Part shown: positions 26,561-41,299 of the stretch, one piece after another | Layout: each line of letters begins with the position of its first letter | How positions within the stretch are numbered: the stretch's first letter is position 1 | Assembly (NCBI GenBank): GCA_038380795.1 | Contig: CM076275.1 | Span: forward strand, 4,652,501-4,716,500 | Source: Pyrocephalus nanus | Taxonomy: Eukaryota; Chordata; Aves; Passeriformes; Tyrannidae | DNA length: 64,000 nucleotides | Reading direction: 5' to 3' | The notes under the pieces: generated by a model | What the model was told of the DNA's origin: nothing | Seen by the model: the letters and a program-made list of their open reading frames with translations, nothing else | Database searches by the model: none | Translations under genes and position numbers: made by a program

Positions 26561-28467
26561 ATGACCATAACAGCCGGAAACCTGCTGTGCTGACACAGCC
26601 CCACCGTGTTATCTGTGACCTGTTGTACGATCCCTGTGTTGCTGTCAGAGGGAAACACACACACCAGGGAGGGTCCTCCCGAGAAGGATGGGGAACGTGG
26701 TACCCAGGCTACTTGCATGAGCAGCAGGGAAAAAATAAAGGTGGGTCAAAGGAGGACAGGCTGCCCAGTGGGGATGGGGATGGCCACCCTGCTCCTGAAA
26801 CCTGGAGGGACTGCTCGGAGCCCACACAGCACTGCACACTGCTCGCACTTCGTTTATGGGAGGAAGCTCTGAGCAGAGCTGCTGCTCAGGGGTAACCACA
26901 GAGCAGCTCTCAGAGTGCTCCCCTGCCTCTGCACAACTACCACGGTCCAGCATTGCCTGCCGAAAGGGCACACACCAACACCGGGCTGTGCAAACATTCT
27001 GGTCAGTTAAAAATCCCCCCAGCGGAAGCAAATCAATCCATCAGTACCCTGACAGCACCCCTGCTTTGCATGTCACCGAAACCTCTGCGGGAGGCAGCTC
27101 TGGTGGGATTTAAACCACCTGAGAAGCACAACAGGAAAGCCCTTCAGGGATGAACGAGGCAGTCCAAGCAGCCGCCCGTCAGACTCCCGAAGCTGCTGGG
27201 AGAAATGGCACATCCCAAGCTCTCCTGCCCTGCTGCCAGGGAAGTGGCTGGGCTGGATGTGCTGCCCATCAGAGCCAAAAAGCCTCCCCTCAGAGCTGCC
27301 CCAGCCCTGACACCAGCTCTGCACTATGCACAAGCTGCACGGTGTGCCACGGGATTGCAAAGCCACCAAGTCATGGCTTACACTCAGCAAAAGCTGCTTC
27401 TCACCTGTAGCAGAGAGAGATGTTTATATGGGAAGAGGGAAGAGAGTCAAGGGATGGATGGTTAGACTACACACTTAAATGACCTTTCAAAGTGCAGGAA
27501 ATGGAAGAGCTGAGCAATTATCACAGCTGTGAGAGGTTGCACACCCGTACACAGCACAGATACACAATTCAGAAGCAACTATCAGAATTGCCCTCCAGAT
27601 CAGGATAAGTCTGGTGCCCTGCTTAAGTGAGAATCTGGGTGGGAAAAAGCAACTATTATGTTGTCAGGAAAAACCAGCAGCGAGCATCTGGTGATACCTG
27701 CTTGGGATTCTTCCCAGCCTCGGTGGGACAGAGCCCTGCAACCCTGCTTGGCAGCCACCTACTCAGTGCAAAGCCAGCACTGATATTTGAGTGCTGAAGC
27801 CGCAGCCCTCACACCTGTCCCACATCCACAGAAGTTACTGGACTCAAGAGCCCTGTGCAAGGAAGGCAGGGCTGCTCAGATCTCCCCTCACTTCCAGTTT
27901 GCCCAGAGAACCCCCAGCATCCCAGGGCTCGCCCCAATTGCTGGCATCACCACCTCTCCAGACAGATTTAACCCTCTTGGGTTCCATCACCCATGGAGGT
28001 TTCGGCCATAAACATGGGAGTGTAAAGAAGAGCATCGCCAAAGCCAAGCCCAGTACAACCCGACCTGGACCACAGCCCTTGTCACCCCGCAGCTTCCCGA
28101 ACACCCATGGGCGCCTCGGGCCAGAGCGCACCCGGGGGGACGAGCGGGGACACCCGTCCGGGGCACCTCCCGCCCAGCTGGACACGGGCAGGGGCGCGGG
28201 CACTCCGCCCGGGGAGTCCCACGGGCCACGGTCCCGAGGCTACCAGGGAGGGTACCGGGGGGGCCAGGGGCGCACAGCGTCCCGCCGTGTCCACATCCCT
28301 GAGGCTCCGGCAGGATCCTGCCCGCCGGGATCCCCCAGGTCCCGTAGGATGCTCAGCGGGTCTGGATCGCACCGAACCCCCGGGCGCGGCTCGCGGAGCC
28401 CCCGCACCCCCTCCCCGGCGGCGGGGCGGCGGCCGGGCCCCCACGGAGGCGGCCGAGCCCCCCTTAC

Positions 28468-28564
28468 CTTTGTGCCCGCCGAAGGCGCCGTACCAGGAGA
28501 GCGAGAGCAGCGCGCACAGGCAGCCGAGCAGCAGCGTGAGCGCCGTGCCGCTGCGGAGCCTCAT
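28468..28564 (-). CDS. MGAT4B: MGAT4B coding exon 1 (partial gene): N-terminal anchor of GlcNAc-transferase IVb
   Basis: First coding exon of alpha-1,3-mannosyl-glycoprotein 4-beta-N-acetylglucosaminyltransferase B, a Golgi type II membrane enzyme that adds the beta-1,4 GlcNAc branch to the alpha-1,3 mannose arm of complex N-glycans. The reading starts MRLRSGTALTLLLGCLCALL and continues SLSWYGAFGGHK. It is a short basic cytoplasmic tail (R2, R4) followed by a hydrophobic segment at about residues 7-25 that serves as signal anchor. It matches the human MGAT4B start (MRLRNGT...LSLSWYAALSGQKG) more closely than MGAT4A. The exon has 97 nt (32 codons plus one base) and ends AAAG/GTAAGG at 28,468/28,467, the same length and phase as in human. 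All catalytic exons would lie further left on this strand, and none is recognisable in the window. The start codon context is weak, but the residues fix the frame. Confidence 0.9.
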
Positions 28565-28870
28565 CGCCTCCTCGCCGGCGGGGGCGGCCGCATGTCCCGG
28601 GCGCGGCACGGGCTCGGCGGCCCCGGGGGCCCCGGCGGAGCGGAGCGGGAGCGGAGCGGGAGCGGAGCGGGAGCGGAGCGGGGCTCACCGCCCGCACCGC
28701 CCGCACCGCCCGCACCGCCCGCTCGCAGCGCCCGCGCCGGGCCCGCCGGGCGGGCGGGGCGGGGCGGGGCGGGGCCTGAGGGCGGGGGCGGGGGCGGGGC
28801 CGAGGGGCGGGGCGGCAGCGGGCGGAGGGCGCCCCCGTGCGGGAGAGTGCGGGTATGCGGGGCGGGGGGA
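28565..28870 (-). promoter_or_regulatory. MGAT4B: CpG-island promoter and 5'UTR of MGAT4B
   Basis: Very GC- and CpG-rich DNA directly upstream of the MGAT4B start codon. It contains an 11-bp repeat (core GCGGAGCGGGA, about four copies, 28,635-28,683), a 9-bp repeat (CGCCCGCAC, 28,688-28,722) and a run of overlapping GC boxes (28,747-28,800) that would bind Sp/KLF factors. No TATA box is seen, consistent with a dispersed housekeeping promoter. The island continues over the exon to about 28,100. The transcription start cannot be placed from sequence alone. Confidence 0.7.
28747..28805 (+). repeat. G-rich tandem GC-box array with quadruplex potential
   Basis: Repeated GGGGC units (GGGCGGGGCGGGGCGGGG and a second block GGGCGGGGGCGGGGGCGGGG) supply more than eight runs of three or more G on the given strand, within the MGAT4B promoter. 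They can act as Sp1/KLF sites and could fold into G-quadruplexes on the non-template side of MGAT4B. Folding is inferred, not shown. Confidence 0.6.
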
Positions 28871-28878
28871 GAGGGAGA

Positions 28879-29044
28879 GGATGTGAGTGAGGGTGTGAAT
28901 GTGTGTGAGATTGTGTGTGTGTGTGTGTGTGAGTGTGTGTGTCTGTGTGTGTGAGAGTGTGAGATTGTGTGTGTGTGTGTGTGAGTGTATATGTGTGTGT
29001 GTGAGTGTGAATGTGGGTGTGAGTGTGAGATTGTGTGTGTCTCT

Positions 29045-29087
<43 letters not shown>

Positions 29088-29580
29088 TGTATATGTGTGT
29101 GAGAGAATGTGTGTGTGAGTGTGAATGTGGGTGTGAGTGTGAGATTGTGTGTGTGTCTGTGTGTGTGTGTGTGTGTGAGACTGTGTGTGAGAGTGTGAGA
29201 TTGTGTGTGTGTGATTGTGTATGTATGTGTGTGTGTGTGTGTATGTGAGATTGTGAGAGTGTCTGTGTGTTGTGAGTGTATCTGTGTGTGTGTGTGTCAG
29301 TGCAAGTGTGTGTGAATGTGAGACTGTGTGAATGTGTGAGAGTGAGAGTGTGTGTGTGAGATTGTGTGTATGAGAGTATGAGTCTGGGTATGTGTGTGAT
29401 ATTGTGAGTGAGAGTTTGTGTGTGGGAATGTGAGTGTGAGAGTGTCAGTGAGATTGAGTGTGTGTGTATGAGATTTTAAGTGTGTGTGCCTGTGAGATGG
29501 TGTGTGTGTTGTGTGTGTCAGTGTGAGATTGTGTGACTGTGTGTGTCTGTATGTGACTGTGTGTGTGTGGACAGACATAT
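28879..29580. repeat. Compound TG/GA microsatellite, about 700 bp
   Basis: Long run of TG dinucleotides interspersed with GAGTG, GAGATTG and a pure GA stretch near 29,068-29,086. A larger block beginning GTGAGTGTGAATGTGGGTGT occurs at 29,001 and again at 29,115, so there is an internal duplication with a period near 114 bp. It starts next to the MGAT4B CpG island. Alternating purine-pyrimidine DNA of this length favours Z-DNA and length polymorphism. All open frames here are repeat artefacts. Confidence 0.9.
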
Positions 29581-32500
29581 GTACGTGTGCACAAGTGCAC
29601 ATTTGTGTGTTACTGTATGTATGAGGTATGTAACTGTACATACCTCTATCTTTGGCTCATGCCTATCGATGCTTGCCTGCATAGTCATGCCCATTCATGT
29701 CCCTACAAAGCTACAGATACATCTGTGGGTGCCCACGTGGGTCTGTTCATGTGTGTGTGTATGAGTGTGTGTGTGCATTCCTGCTCCATCTGTCTCTCCC
29801 TCTCTCCCTGTCCATGTCTCTGTGTGTCTGTGTGCACACACGGCCGTGTCCATCTGTGCCCAGTCAGTGTGGGTGTGCTCGTACCCGTGCGTGTGCCTGG
29901 GTGATGCACCCCCTGTTTGCCTCTCCGTGCACCTGGATGTGTGGGAATGACCCGTGGGAATGACCCAGCCCCGGGGTGTGGGCAGGTGGGTGCCACGGAT
30001 GGAGGTGAGTGCTCAGCCCCTGTGCACAGGGGTGTCCCCACAGGGTGTGCACGGCTGGAAGGGTGTGAGGGGTGTGCAGGACAAGGTCATGGGGCAGCAG
30101 CAGTGTATCCTCGCTGCCACTCCAGCAGAAGAATTTCATCTTGGTTAAGGAAACAGCATCTCATGTTTATTGAGAGAAAATCAATGCCAGATTAATACCA
30201 CAAATGAAAGCTGCTGCCTGGAAGGACATCATCCCTCTTCCAAAGGACCTGGCATTCAGGGGTCACGACCTCAAGCTGCTTGCCTGGGTGAAGGACAGAA
30301 GAAATCAGATTAAAAAATTATTTTGCTTCTGTTTTCCCCTGTTAATGGGTCCGGCTTATTTCATTACAGACCAGGAGGAGCTGTACACTGAGGTCAGGCT
30401 CCACAAGCATTTACGTGCCTCCATCATCTGAACCTGTATCTTTGGCTGTGCGTGAGGTCAGGCAGCTCGTGTGCCCCCTACATGGGCACATAATTCCTCC
30501 AGTGAAAGTTGTCATCTTCGGTTCCCCAGAGCTCTGTTAGCGAGTAAATATTTCTCAGACTTGTAAACATTGTAGGACTGGCCTTCCAGTGATCAAAGTT
30601 TGTTGTTTGGGATGCTTGGATCAATCAGGGTGCAATGTGCAGCAAAGCTCTGCCCGTGCCAAAGGCAGGAGCAGCGATGCAGGCGCTCGGCAGCGCTCGG
30701 ATGCAGCCCAGGAGTTGTCCCAGGTGGCAGGCAGGGATGAGCTGGGAGCCAGCTGTGCTCTGTGAGCATATCTCCTCCCAGCAATTCTCCAGCAGACACA
30801 GGAATTCTCCTGAAACAGGGAAACCCTGCAAATGGGTGCTCAGGCCTCTGCTCTGTTTCCTTCTGGAAAGGTGAGGGGTGAGAGGAGCTCAGCACCAGGA
30901 GAGGTGGGTGCAGGGGATGACTTGAGATGCTCTGGGTGATACTTGTGCCTTTGAGAACCTTACAAGTGCATCAGGAAAAGCACAGGTTGCCCATTTCTGC
31001 AGGAGATGGTCTTGTCTAAATGCATCCTTAGAATCTTCTCCAATTTATGAAATAAACCACGTTTTTCAAATCTTGAAATGGCCTCTCCTGGTGGTCAGAA
31101 AATCCTGGAAGGAAATCGGCAGAGGGAGCCCTTTGGACGGCACCACAAGTTTCTACCTCCCTCCACTGCCAGAAACCAGCAAGGAGCTGCAGGGCCCCAG
31201 CACAGACTGCTGCTCACACCGGGAACATCCCTGAGGAGGGAAATGCACTGAGAATCACTCTTGGGAATACTGAAAAAAAAAAATCGAGGGGGGCTGGACC
31301 TGTGCTTCCTAACCTGGATTTTGCAAGGCATTGCCCAAGTGACTGTCCCTATGAGAGCACAAGCCAGCAGTGGGACAGCCGAGCCCTGGAGCACTTATCC
31401 TGCTCCGTGGTGAGTGCCCACAGCCCAGGCTCAGCCCCAGCCCAGCACAGCCACCACCACTCGCTCCTCGGCTGCAGGTGGAGCCTCCACCACGCCAGCA
31501 ACAGCACTGGCACATTAAAGCCAAAAGCAGCAGCTCTGTCCCAACCAACCCGCTGCGCTCTCACCTTGAACCCACGTGTGAAACCCAGGAGCCACCAGTG
31601 GGTTCACAGGAATTAATGGCAAACCCCCCCGCCCCGAGGTGGCAGACAAGTCAGAGCCGCTGGTGGGAAAGGCATGTGAAATCCTGCTGCAGTCACAGGG
31701 TTTGAAGAAAGAACACATAACGTTACAGCACATTAGATGTTGGCTGATTGTTTTTCAGAGGTGCAAAATGCTCTTGCCACTCGGGATGTGTGGTGTGCCC
31801 GCAGTGGAAGAGAACAGGGGAACATTAATAATTTCTTCAAGACAATTAATTACACTCTTTCCCAAGGATAAAGTTTAATCTAATTTCTGCTGTTATACTT
31901 TGTCTTCATAAAAGTCTGTAGAAATTAATGAGCTTTATAACACCATCTCATGAAAAAAAAACCTTGGGTTCTCTTGGAGAAAATGAGGGACTAAAAGCAA
32001 AATTGCAGGACTTGCCATTTTTTTCTCAGATCTGCAAAGGTCCCTTTTATTCTTGAAGTCCTTCCCTGTTATCCCAGTTTGGGCTTTTATTCTGCTTTTA
32101 ACAAGCAAGTTTTGAGCTTTGGCCCTTTTGCAGAGCAAAGATTAAAATGTGAACTCCAGAGACCCAAAACCCCAGCAGCAAATAGAGAGAGAGAAGATGG
32201 GTTTTTTAGGTGATCTCATGATCTTTGAACTGTTGATGTTGGCAACACTAAAGGTGCTGCAGAAATGAGGGCCTTCCACGGGAAGCACTCCCATAGTAAT
32301 CCACAGGTCCTGAGGCCATCACAAAGATTAGAAACAGAAAACATTCATTAGGTCTAGGTAGAAACTGTAATCCAGATTTATTTTTGATTTTTTCTAGTTC
32401 TCCAAAGAGCTCTAGATCTAGAGTTTGGCCCATCTGTGTGTGGGTCAGCCTTGATCCTTCCCAGGTTGCTTTAAACAAGATGGACTTTCTGTTTTTCTCA

Positions 32501-33110
32501 TAAAACAAAATAATTTTATTTTGTATGTTTTGTATTTGATAGGTGGCTGTGTTTAAACATCAACAGGGCTTGTTTCAATGCACTATAAATGTTTTCAAAT
32601 TCCCCTTAGCCACAGGAGATGAAGATGACAACAGAGTGCTTTATTTTGAACGTGTTGACATGTTGATGCTTTAATTCAGGGCAAAAGCTACAAGTCAGGT
32701 TCTCAAAGCAACACTCACCCCAAGCAATTTGTGTAGGTTGCAAAAAGTTCTTTCTCACCTTCAGGAGCATGAAATCCTTATGGCATTGCATAACACCCAT
32801 AGTGTGCTTGTACCTTGTGCTTGCTCCCCACCCCTTCTCCCAGTCTGCTCCTCCCATTCTGTGAAAAATCTGTCCCAGAGTTTTCTGCCCTTAAAAGTTT
32901 CATACCACAGAAATGAGAAATGCTGCTGAGCCTGTGTAAACACGTGACGTGGCAGAGCCAACCTTCAGGAAAGATCAACCTCAAAAATGAGACAGCAAAA
33001 AAACACCCTGCTCTGCCTTCGCCGGTGAGGAGGGAAGGCTCCTGCTTCCGAGGCAGAGAACAGCGTTTTCGCTGGGCTGGAGGAGGAGGGATGTTGTCAC
33101 GGGACGGGGC

Positions 33111-33117
33111 TGAGTCA
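33111..33117. promoter_or_regulatory. AP-1-type site TGAGTCA
   Basis: Exact TGAGTCA within a CpG-bearing block, about 3.1 kb upstream of the predicted SQSTM1 start site. It is a consensus AP-1 core and could also bind CNC-bZIP/small Maf dimers. A 7-mer is weak evidence alone; it is listed because two further sites lie within 1.1 kb. Confidence 0.3.
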
Positions 33118-34077
33118 CCCACGTCTGACCCGACACATCCAGAGGATCCTGCAACTCTCCAGAAGCCTCTGGAAAGGGCAGGTGGGATCTCGGCACTTTG
33201 TGAGCTGCGGCACCCGGACCTGCCCACTGTGGTTCTGCATCGTCCCTCCGCCACCACACACCCTCCTGCCAAAGCCAGGGGGTGCCCCGGGGCCAAACCC
33301 GCCCTTCCTCACCGGGAGTGCCGGGACAGCGATGGGAGCAATGATCTGAGGGAATATCTCCTCTGGAATATCATCTGTAGCCTCTGTTGTGGTTTGCAAG
33401 CAAGGAAAAGATTGGACACCCTCCACCCTCTTCCCCCCACCCCATTCATCCCTTCAAGTCTTTACTGTGAACATGCAAAGTCTGTACAGAAGGAGTATTT
33501 CTGGCGGTGGTGCCCTAGGAGCAAAAATCTCACCAAATATTTTTAAACATTTCCCAGCAGAAAGTGGGTGTAGAGAGAAAACTGAGCACTTCAGTGATGC
33601 TAATTGCTCCTTTTTGAGTCTTTCCTTTCTAACTTGAATTTTTGAACTCAAACAGCTTTTTTTTGGTTTCTGGTTTGGTTTTTTTTTTTTTTTTTTTTTT
33701 TTTTTCCCATCCCATTTGCTGTTCCTTTGCTCCATCCATCTGTGAAGATGGTTGCTCAGCAGCTTTTTAGGACAAGCCACTTTTTGGGCAGGGGTTGCTT
33801 GCTGTGCTGCTGTGGGATTCCTAAGGAACCTTAAGAAAACATCCACACAGCCTGTGCTTCATGCTGAGAACCCAAAAAATCCACATCCACCAGGGAGAAA
33901 CTTCTTAAGTGAACCTATATGGGAATACAGCCCAGCTCCTCATATGGCTTCTCCCGGGGGCTGAGAAACCTCCCAGAGGCACATCCCAGGGCTGGGAATA
34001 ATGGGACAGAGCAAGCCCTGGAGAAGGGCTGGCTGGGAGGAAATCCCCTGCCTCGAGGAGGAGGAGCAGGCACTCAG

Positions 34078-34084
34078 TGAGTCA
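34078..34084. promoter_or_regulatory. AP-1-type site TGAGTCA
   Basis: Exact TGAGTCA, embedded in CACTCAGTGAGTCA, about 2.15 kb upstream of the predicted SQSTM1 start site and 110 bp left of the full antioxidant response element. Functional use is inferred. Confidence 0.35.
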
Positions 34085-34186
34085 CCCCTGTCCCATGATC
34101 GTTGAGGTAAGCTAACACAGGCTGGTGAAAGCCTGTTTTCCTTATGTTTTGTAAAAGTGCATGATGTCACACCCAGAAAGCTGATC

Positions 34187-34197
34187 ATGACTCAGCA
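34187..34197 (+). promoter_or_regulatory. Antioxidant response element (NRF2/small Maf) upstream of SQSTM1
   Basis: ATGACTCAGCA is a full match to the extended NRF2 element RTGACTCAGCA. It lies about 2.05 kb upstream of the predicted SQSTM1 start site. In mammals SQSTM1 is induced by NRF2 through an upstream ARE, and p62 in turn sequesters KEAP1, closing a positive loop. Position and motif suggest the same loop here; binding has not been shown. Confidence 0.5.
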
Positions 34198-36084
34198 AGT
34201 ACCACCAGGAGAAGGGAAATTCCTCTTGTCATTCAGGCCCTTCCATATTTGCTAACTGGATGAAAGCTGACCCAGAGGAAGACTTAGATTTCTGGTTTTA
34301 CTCTGGTGAATTGCTTCATAATTATACATGCGTTAATCAATTTACCTGGAAAGAGAACTGAGTGGAAAAGACCTAGCAACCTGATAACAATCCTCTGTGC
34401 CTCAAACACTCAGGAAGGGATGGAGAAGGGAATAGGAACTGGTGCTGCAGCAACTCAGAAACTAAGGAATGAATGTGCTGGGGCTGGTTCCAGAAATGCA
34501 AGCCTCTGGCTTTATAAATGAGACCAAAAGTGGCCCTTGGGGTCCTCAGAAATAGAACATGAGACAAACATGCTGGAGGTGCTGCTTGGTGAGGCAGATG
34601 CAACACCGTCAGCAGCGTGTCCTGTACTGCACGTCCTTCTACTGCTGGTCCTGCTTCTGATTTTATGGAGAAAAAAAATATAATGCAACACAGTGAAGTC
34701 ATCACCTTTCACCAGCATTTTCAGACATAAGAATACACACAACAAGTAGGCAAAAGGATAGGTGAGTGTAACACGGCTTTTCTGCCTGCCCAAACTTTTC
34801 AATATCCCGTGCTGTAAAAGCTGCTGAATCATTTCCTAAGCAGCATCACCCATGCTTACACCTGGGCCTGCTGATGTTTAAACTTTAACTCACTACTTCA
34901 TGGTGGAATATTAGCCGTGTCATACCTAGAAATTGAAATTTCTAGAAAACCCTTTAAGTTAAAAGGGGCAACCTCTTCTACTGTAAATATTATTTTCCAG
35001 AGAGGTGTTGGAATTTCAGAATTGCCACACATCTGCCACAAATGCCTACATGAAAGGCCAAGTGTTATAACATATATGAGTAAGTTAAAAAAATAAACTA
35101 ACCCCCCCTTTGTGGAAATTAAAATGTATGCTTCTCTTGATTACAGAAGATGATAAATCATGACACAGTTTCTCCCAAATTCTTGTTATCTTAAACTAAG
35201 AAATACGACACCAAGAGTCAAAATGGTCAGGCCCTTGGGTGAGAGGAAATTAACACCAACAAGGAACCTAATAATCATTGATCCATCTTTATTTAATTAT
35301 GCTTGGACAGCACAGGTGGTGCGTTCTGCCAGCTGAACTCTCCTGCGGCCGGATTAAGAGGGCTGTCAACTGTATCTGATCTGCAAAAAAATGCTGCTGC
35401 CAACCAGCTTGGAAAGGCCCCAGCACACCCTCCTTAATGTCAGTTGTGTTTACACCAGTGTCTTTATTTTTAGCCCTCCCTTCCGAAACGCGGGGGTTCA
35501 GGGAAGAGTTATTTATTACCGCCATGCTGGGCATGCAAACCCCTCCAGCGGGTGCTGCTGCCCCGGCACGAGCGGGGCGGGTGCGTGGCTCCCCAGCACT
35601 GTCCCCTGGCTGGGCTGGCCCTGTCTGCTGAGATGGAAGGGACAAGCGGGACAGGGATGGCCAAGAGCTGTGATAGCACGTGCCCCGGTGCATCCTGGTG
35701 GGTGATGCTCAAGAGGTGATGGAGCCAGTCCAGCCCAGCTCTGCCCCATGATGTGCTGTACACAGGCGGTTGCGTTTCCCCACCGGTGGGTCTGAGGCCA
35801 TAGGCCACCCAGAAGATCCCCTCACTCCCCACTGGTGTTTTGGTGACCAAAATAACCCCGTACCCCACAACCTGCCTGGCACTGTCTCTCTGCGCCCAAA
35901 CCTGGGCACAGGCGCTACCCCCGGGGAGCTGAGCAGGGCATGGGGCAGACATGGGCATTCCACAGGATTTCCCGGCTGCAGGAAACGCGCCTCGAGCTCC
36001 TTGCCCTTCCTCTTGGAGGGAACGAAGCCGAGATGGGGAGACACGGGAGCCGGGACCGAACCGGGATCGCGGAGAGCCGGGATC

Positions 36085-36240
36085 GGGGGCGGAGCCTGTG
36101 ACAGAAGGGGCGGAGCCTGAGCACAAAAGAGGCGGAGCATTATTAGGCCACTACCCCCCATGAGGGCGTGGTCTCCAGGGGGCGTGGCCGTCCGGACCCG
36201 GCACTATAAAGTAGTGTCGCGGCAGCCGCTCCCTCAGTCC
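36085..36240 (+). promoter_or_regulatory. SQSTM1: SQSTM1 core promoter: GC boxes, TATA box and initiator
   Basis: Three GC-box cores (GCGGAGC) start at 36,089, 36,110 and 36,132, so they are 21 and 22 bp apart and lie on one face of the helix. Two GGGCGTGG boxes (KLF/Sp type) follow at 36,164-36,171 and 36,180-36,187. A TATA-like CTATAAAG lies at 36,204-36,211. CTCAGTC (36,234-36,240 region) fits an initiator with its A at about 36,236, some 31 bp from the TATA box. This predicts a 5'UTR of about 70 nt. Start-site usage is an inference. Confidence 0.65.
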
Positions 36241-36261
36241 GCCCTCTCCGCTCCGCCCTGA

Positions 36262-40629
<4,368 letters not shown>

Positions 40630-40754
40630 TAGTAACAAAAAAAGCACTTTTCTAACTGAAACCAGACGACGTAGCAAAAGTCATTGTGGTACATCTTTTC
40701 TTCCTGCTAAGGGTTTCTGTCTCATGTTCTTACGTGCTTGTAGAACGAAGGAAA

Positions 40755-40760
40755 AATAAA
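40755..40760 (+). terminator. SQSTM1: SQSTM1 polyadenylation signal
   Basis: AATAAA 126 bp after the stop codon, followed by a GT-rich stretch (GTGATGTGTCTGTCTGAG, about 40,772-40,789), the usual downstream element. It predicts a short 3'UTR of about 150 nt. Confidence 0.75.
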
Positions 40761-41195
40761 TACTGCTGCATGTGATGTGTCTGTCTGAGAGTTTGTGTCA
40801 TGGCTTTGTTACTTTATGTGCTGTAACTTAAGTTAACAGAGTGAAGGGACTAAGCTGAAATCAGCCTCGAGTGGCCTTTGGTGCACACTCAGGACTACAC
40901 TTAGAAAGGAAATCCAGTGCTTTGCTGGCTCTGCAGCTCTGGAAGAAAGGGGTTGCTAGGGGAGATCTAAACAAAGATGTAGTACAGGGGAAAAAAAGAG
41001 CTGTGGTTTTGTAAGGAGGAGTTAATCACAGTATTTAATTGTACTGCCAAGGAGTCCTTAAAGCCTGGGAGCTTTCTCCACACAAACTGACCTACTTCCA
41101 TTCCTATTTCTAGCTGCTGAGGTTGCTAGACAACACTGTAACCTGAGAGCAATGGTCTCTCCTCCCCAAATACAACCATAAAGCAAGTAAACAAC

Positions 41196-41201
41196 TTTAT
41201 T
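41196..41201 (-). terminator. MRNIP: MRNIP polyadenylation signal
   Basis: TTTATT on the given strand is AATAAA on the reverse strand, 99 bp past the MRNIP stop codon. It faces the SQSTM1 signal at 40,755 across about 435 bp, so the two genes converge without overlapping if these signals are used. Confidence 0.65.
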
Positions 41202-41299
41202 AGTGTAGTTCTAATAGTGGCTTAAAGTGAAGCCACCTTCAGTTACAAATTGTGCCACATGCTTGACATACATTATAGAGACAGAGATGTCTGAACTTC

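Larger units (their letters stand above)
1..28467 (-). other. MGAT4B: Long first intron of MGAT4B, no exon recognised
   Basis: Because MGAT4B exon 1 points left and no later MGAT4B exon could be found on the reverse strand, the whole stretch is read as intron 1. I looked for the residues expected after exon 1 (YQREFLAL) and for the conserved GIPSVRREV block. Contents: ordinary non-coding DNA with many short A-runs (2,158-2,173; 9,547-9,561; 12,249-12,266), a short TG run (6,724-6,751), a purine stretch (12,241-12,308), AT-rich islands, faint SINE traces and one CR1 fragment, the last three listed separately. Between those islands (for example 3.6-7.6, 8.2-13.5, 13.6-17.8 and 26.6-28.1 kb) I see nothing functional. 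A small unseen exon remains possible. Confidence 0.6.
29581..36080. other. Intergenic region between MGAT4B and SQSTM1
   Basis: About 6.5 kb separates the divergent MGAT4B and SQSTM1 promoters. No exon, RNA gene or transposon was recognised. Notable content: a T-run of about 28 bases ending near 33,706, a moderately CpG-rich block at 33,000-33,320, AT-rich islands around 31,690-31,930 and 35,090-35,300, and the AP-1/ARE-type sites listed separately. Open frames here (up to 208 codons) have no splice support or family resemblance. Confidence 0.6.

Noticed and set aside
27791..28954. Forward open frame of 387 codons spanning the MGAT4B CpG island
   Set aside because: Runs through GC-rich promoter repeats and the TG microsatellite, antisense to MGAT4B exon 1. 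The composition is RGP-rich, with no domain and no splice logic. Absence of stops is expected at this GC content.
28899..29641. Cysteine/valine and histidine/threonine repeat frames
   Set aside because: Direct translations of the TG microsatellite in both strands.
32920..33546. Forward open frame of 208 codons upstream of SQSTM1
   Set aside because: Covers a moderately CpG-rich block, shows no family resemblance and has no Kozak or splice support. An upstream SQSTM1 exon was considered, but no donor leads in frame to the known start.
33679..33706. T-run of about 28 bases as the tail of a reverse-strand retrocopy
   Set aside because: The adjacent sequence to the right shows no mRNA- or SINE-like similarity and no target-site duplication could be recognised. 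A simple homopolymer is more likely.
35509..36161. Reverse-strand open frames of 205 and 150 codons next to the SQSTM1 promoter
   Set aside because: Antisense to a GC-rich promoter, proline/arginine-rich and without a recognisable domain. Treated as compositional.
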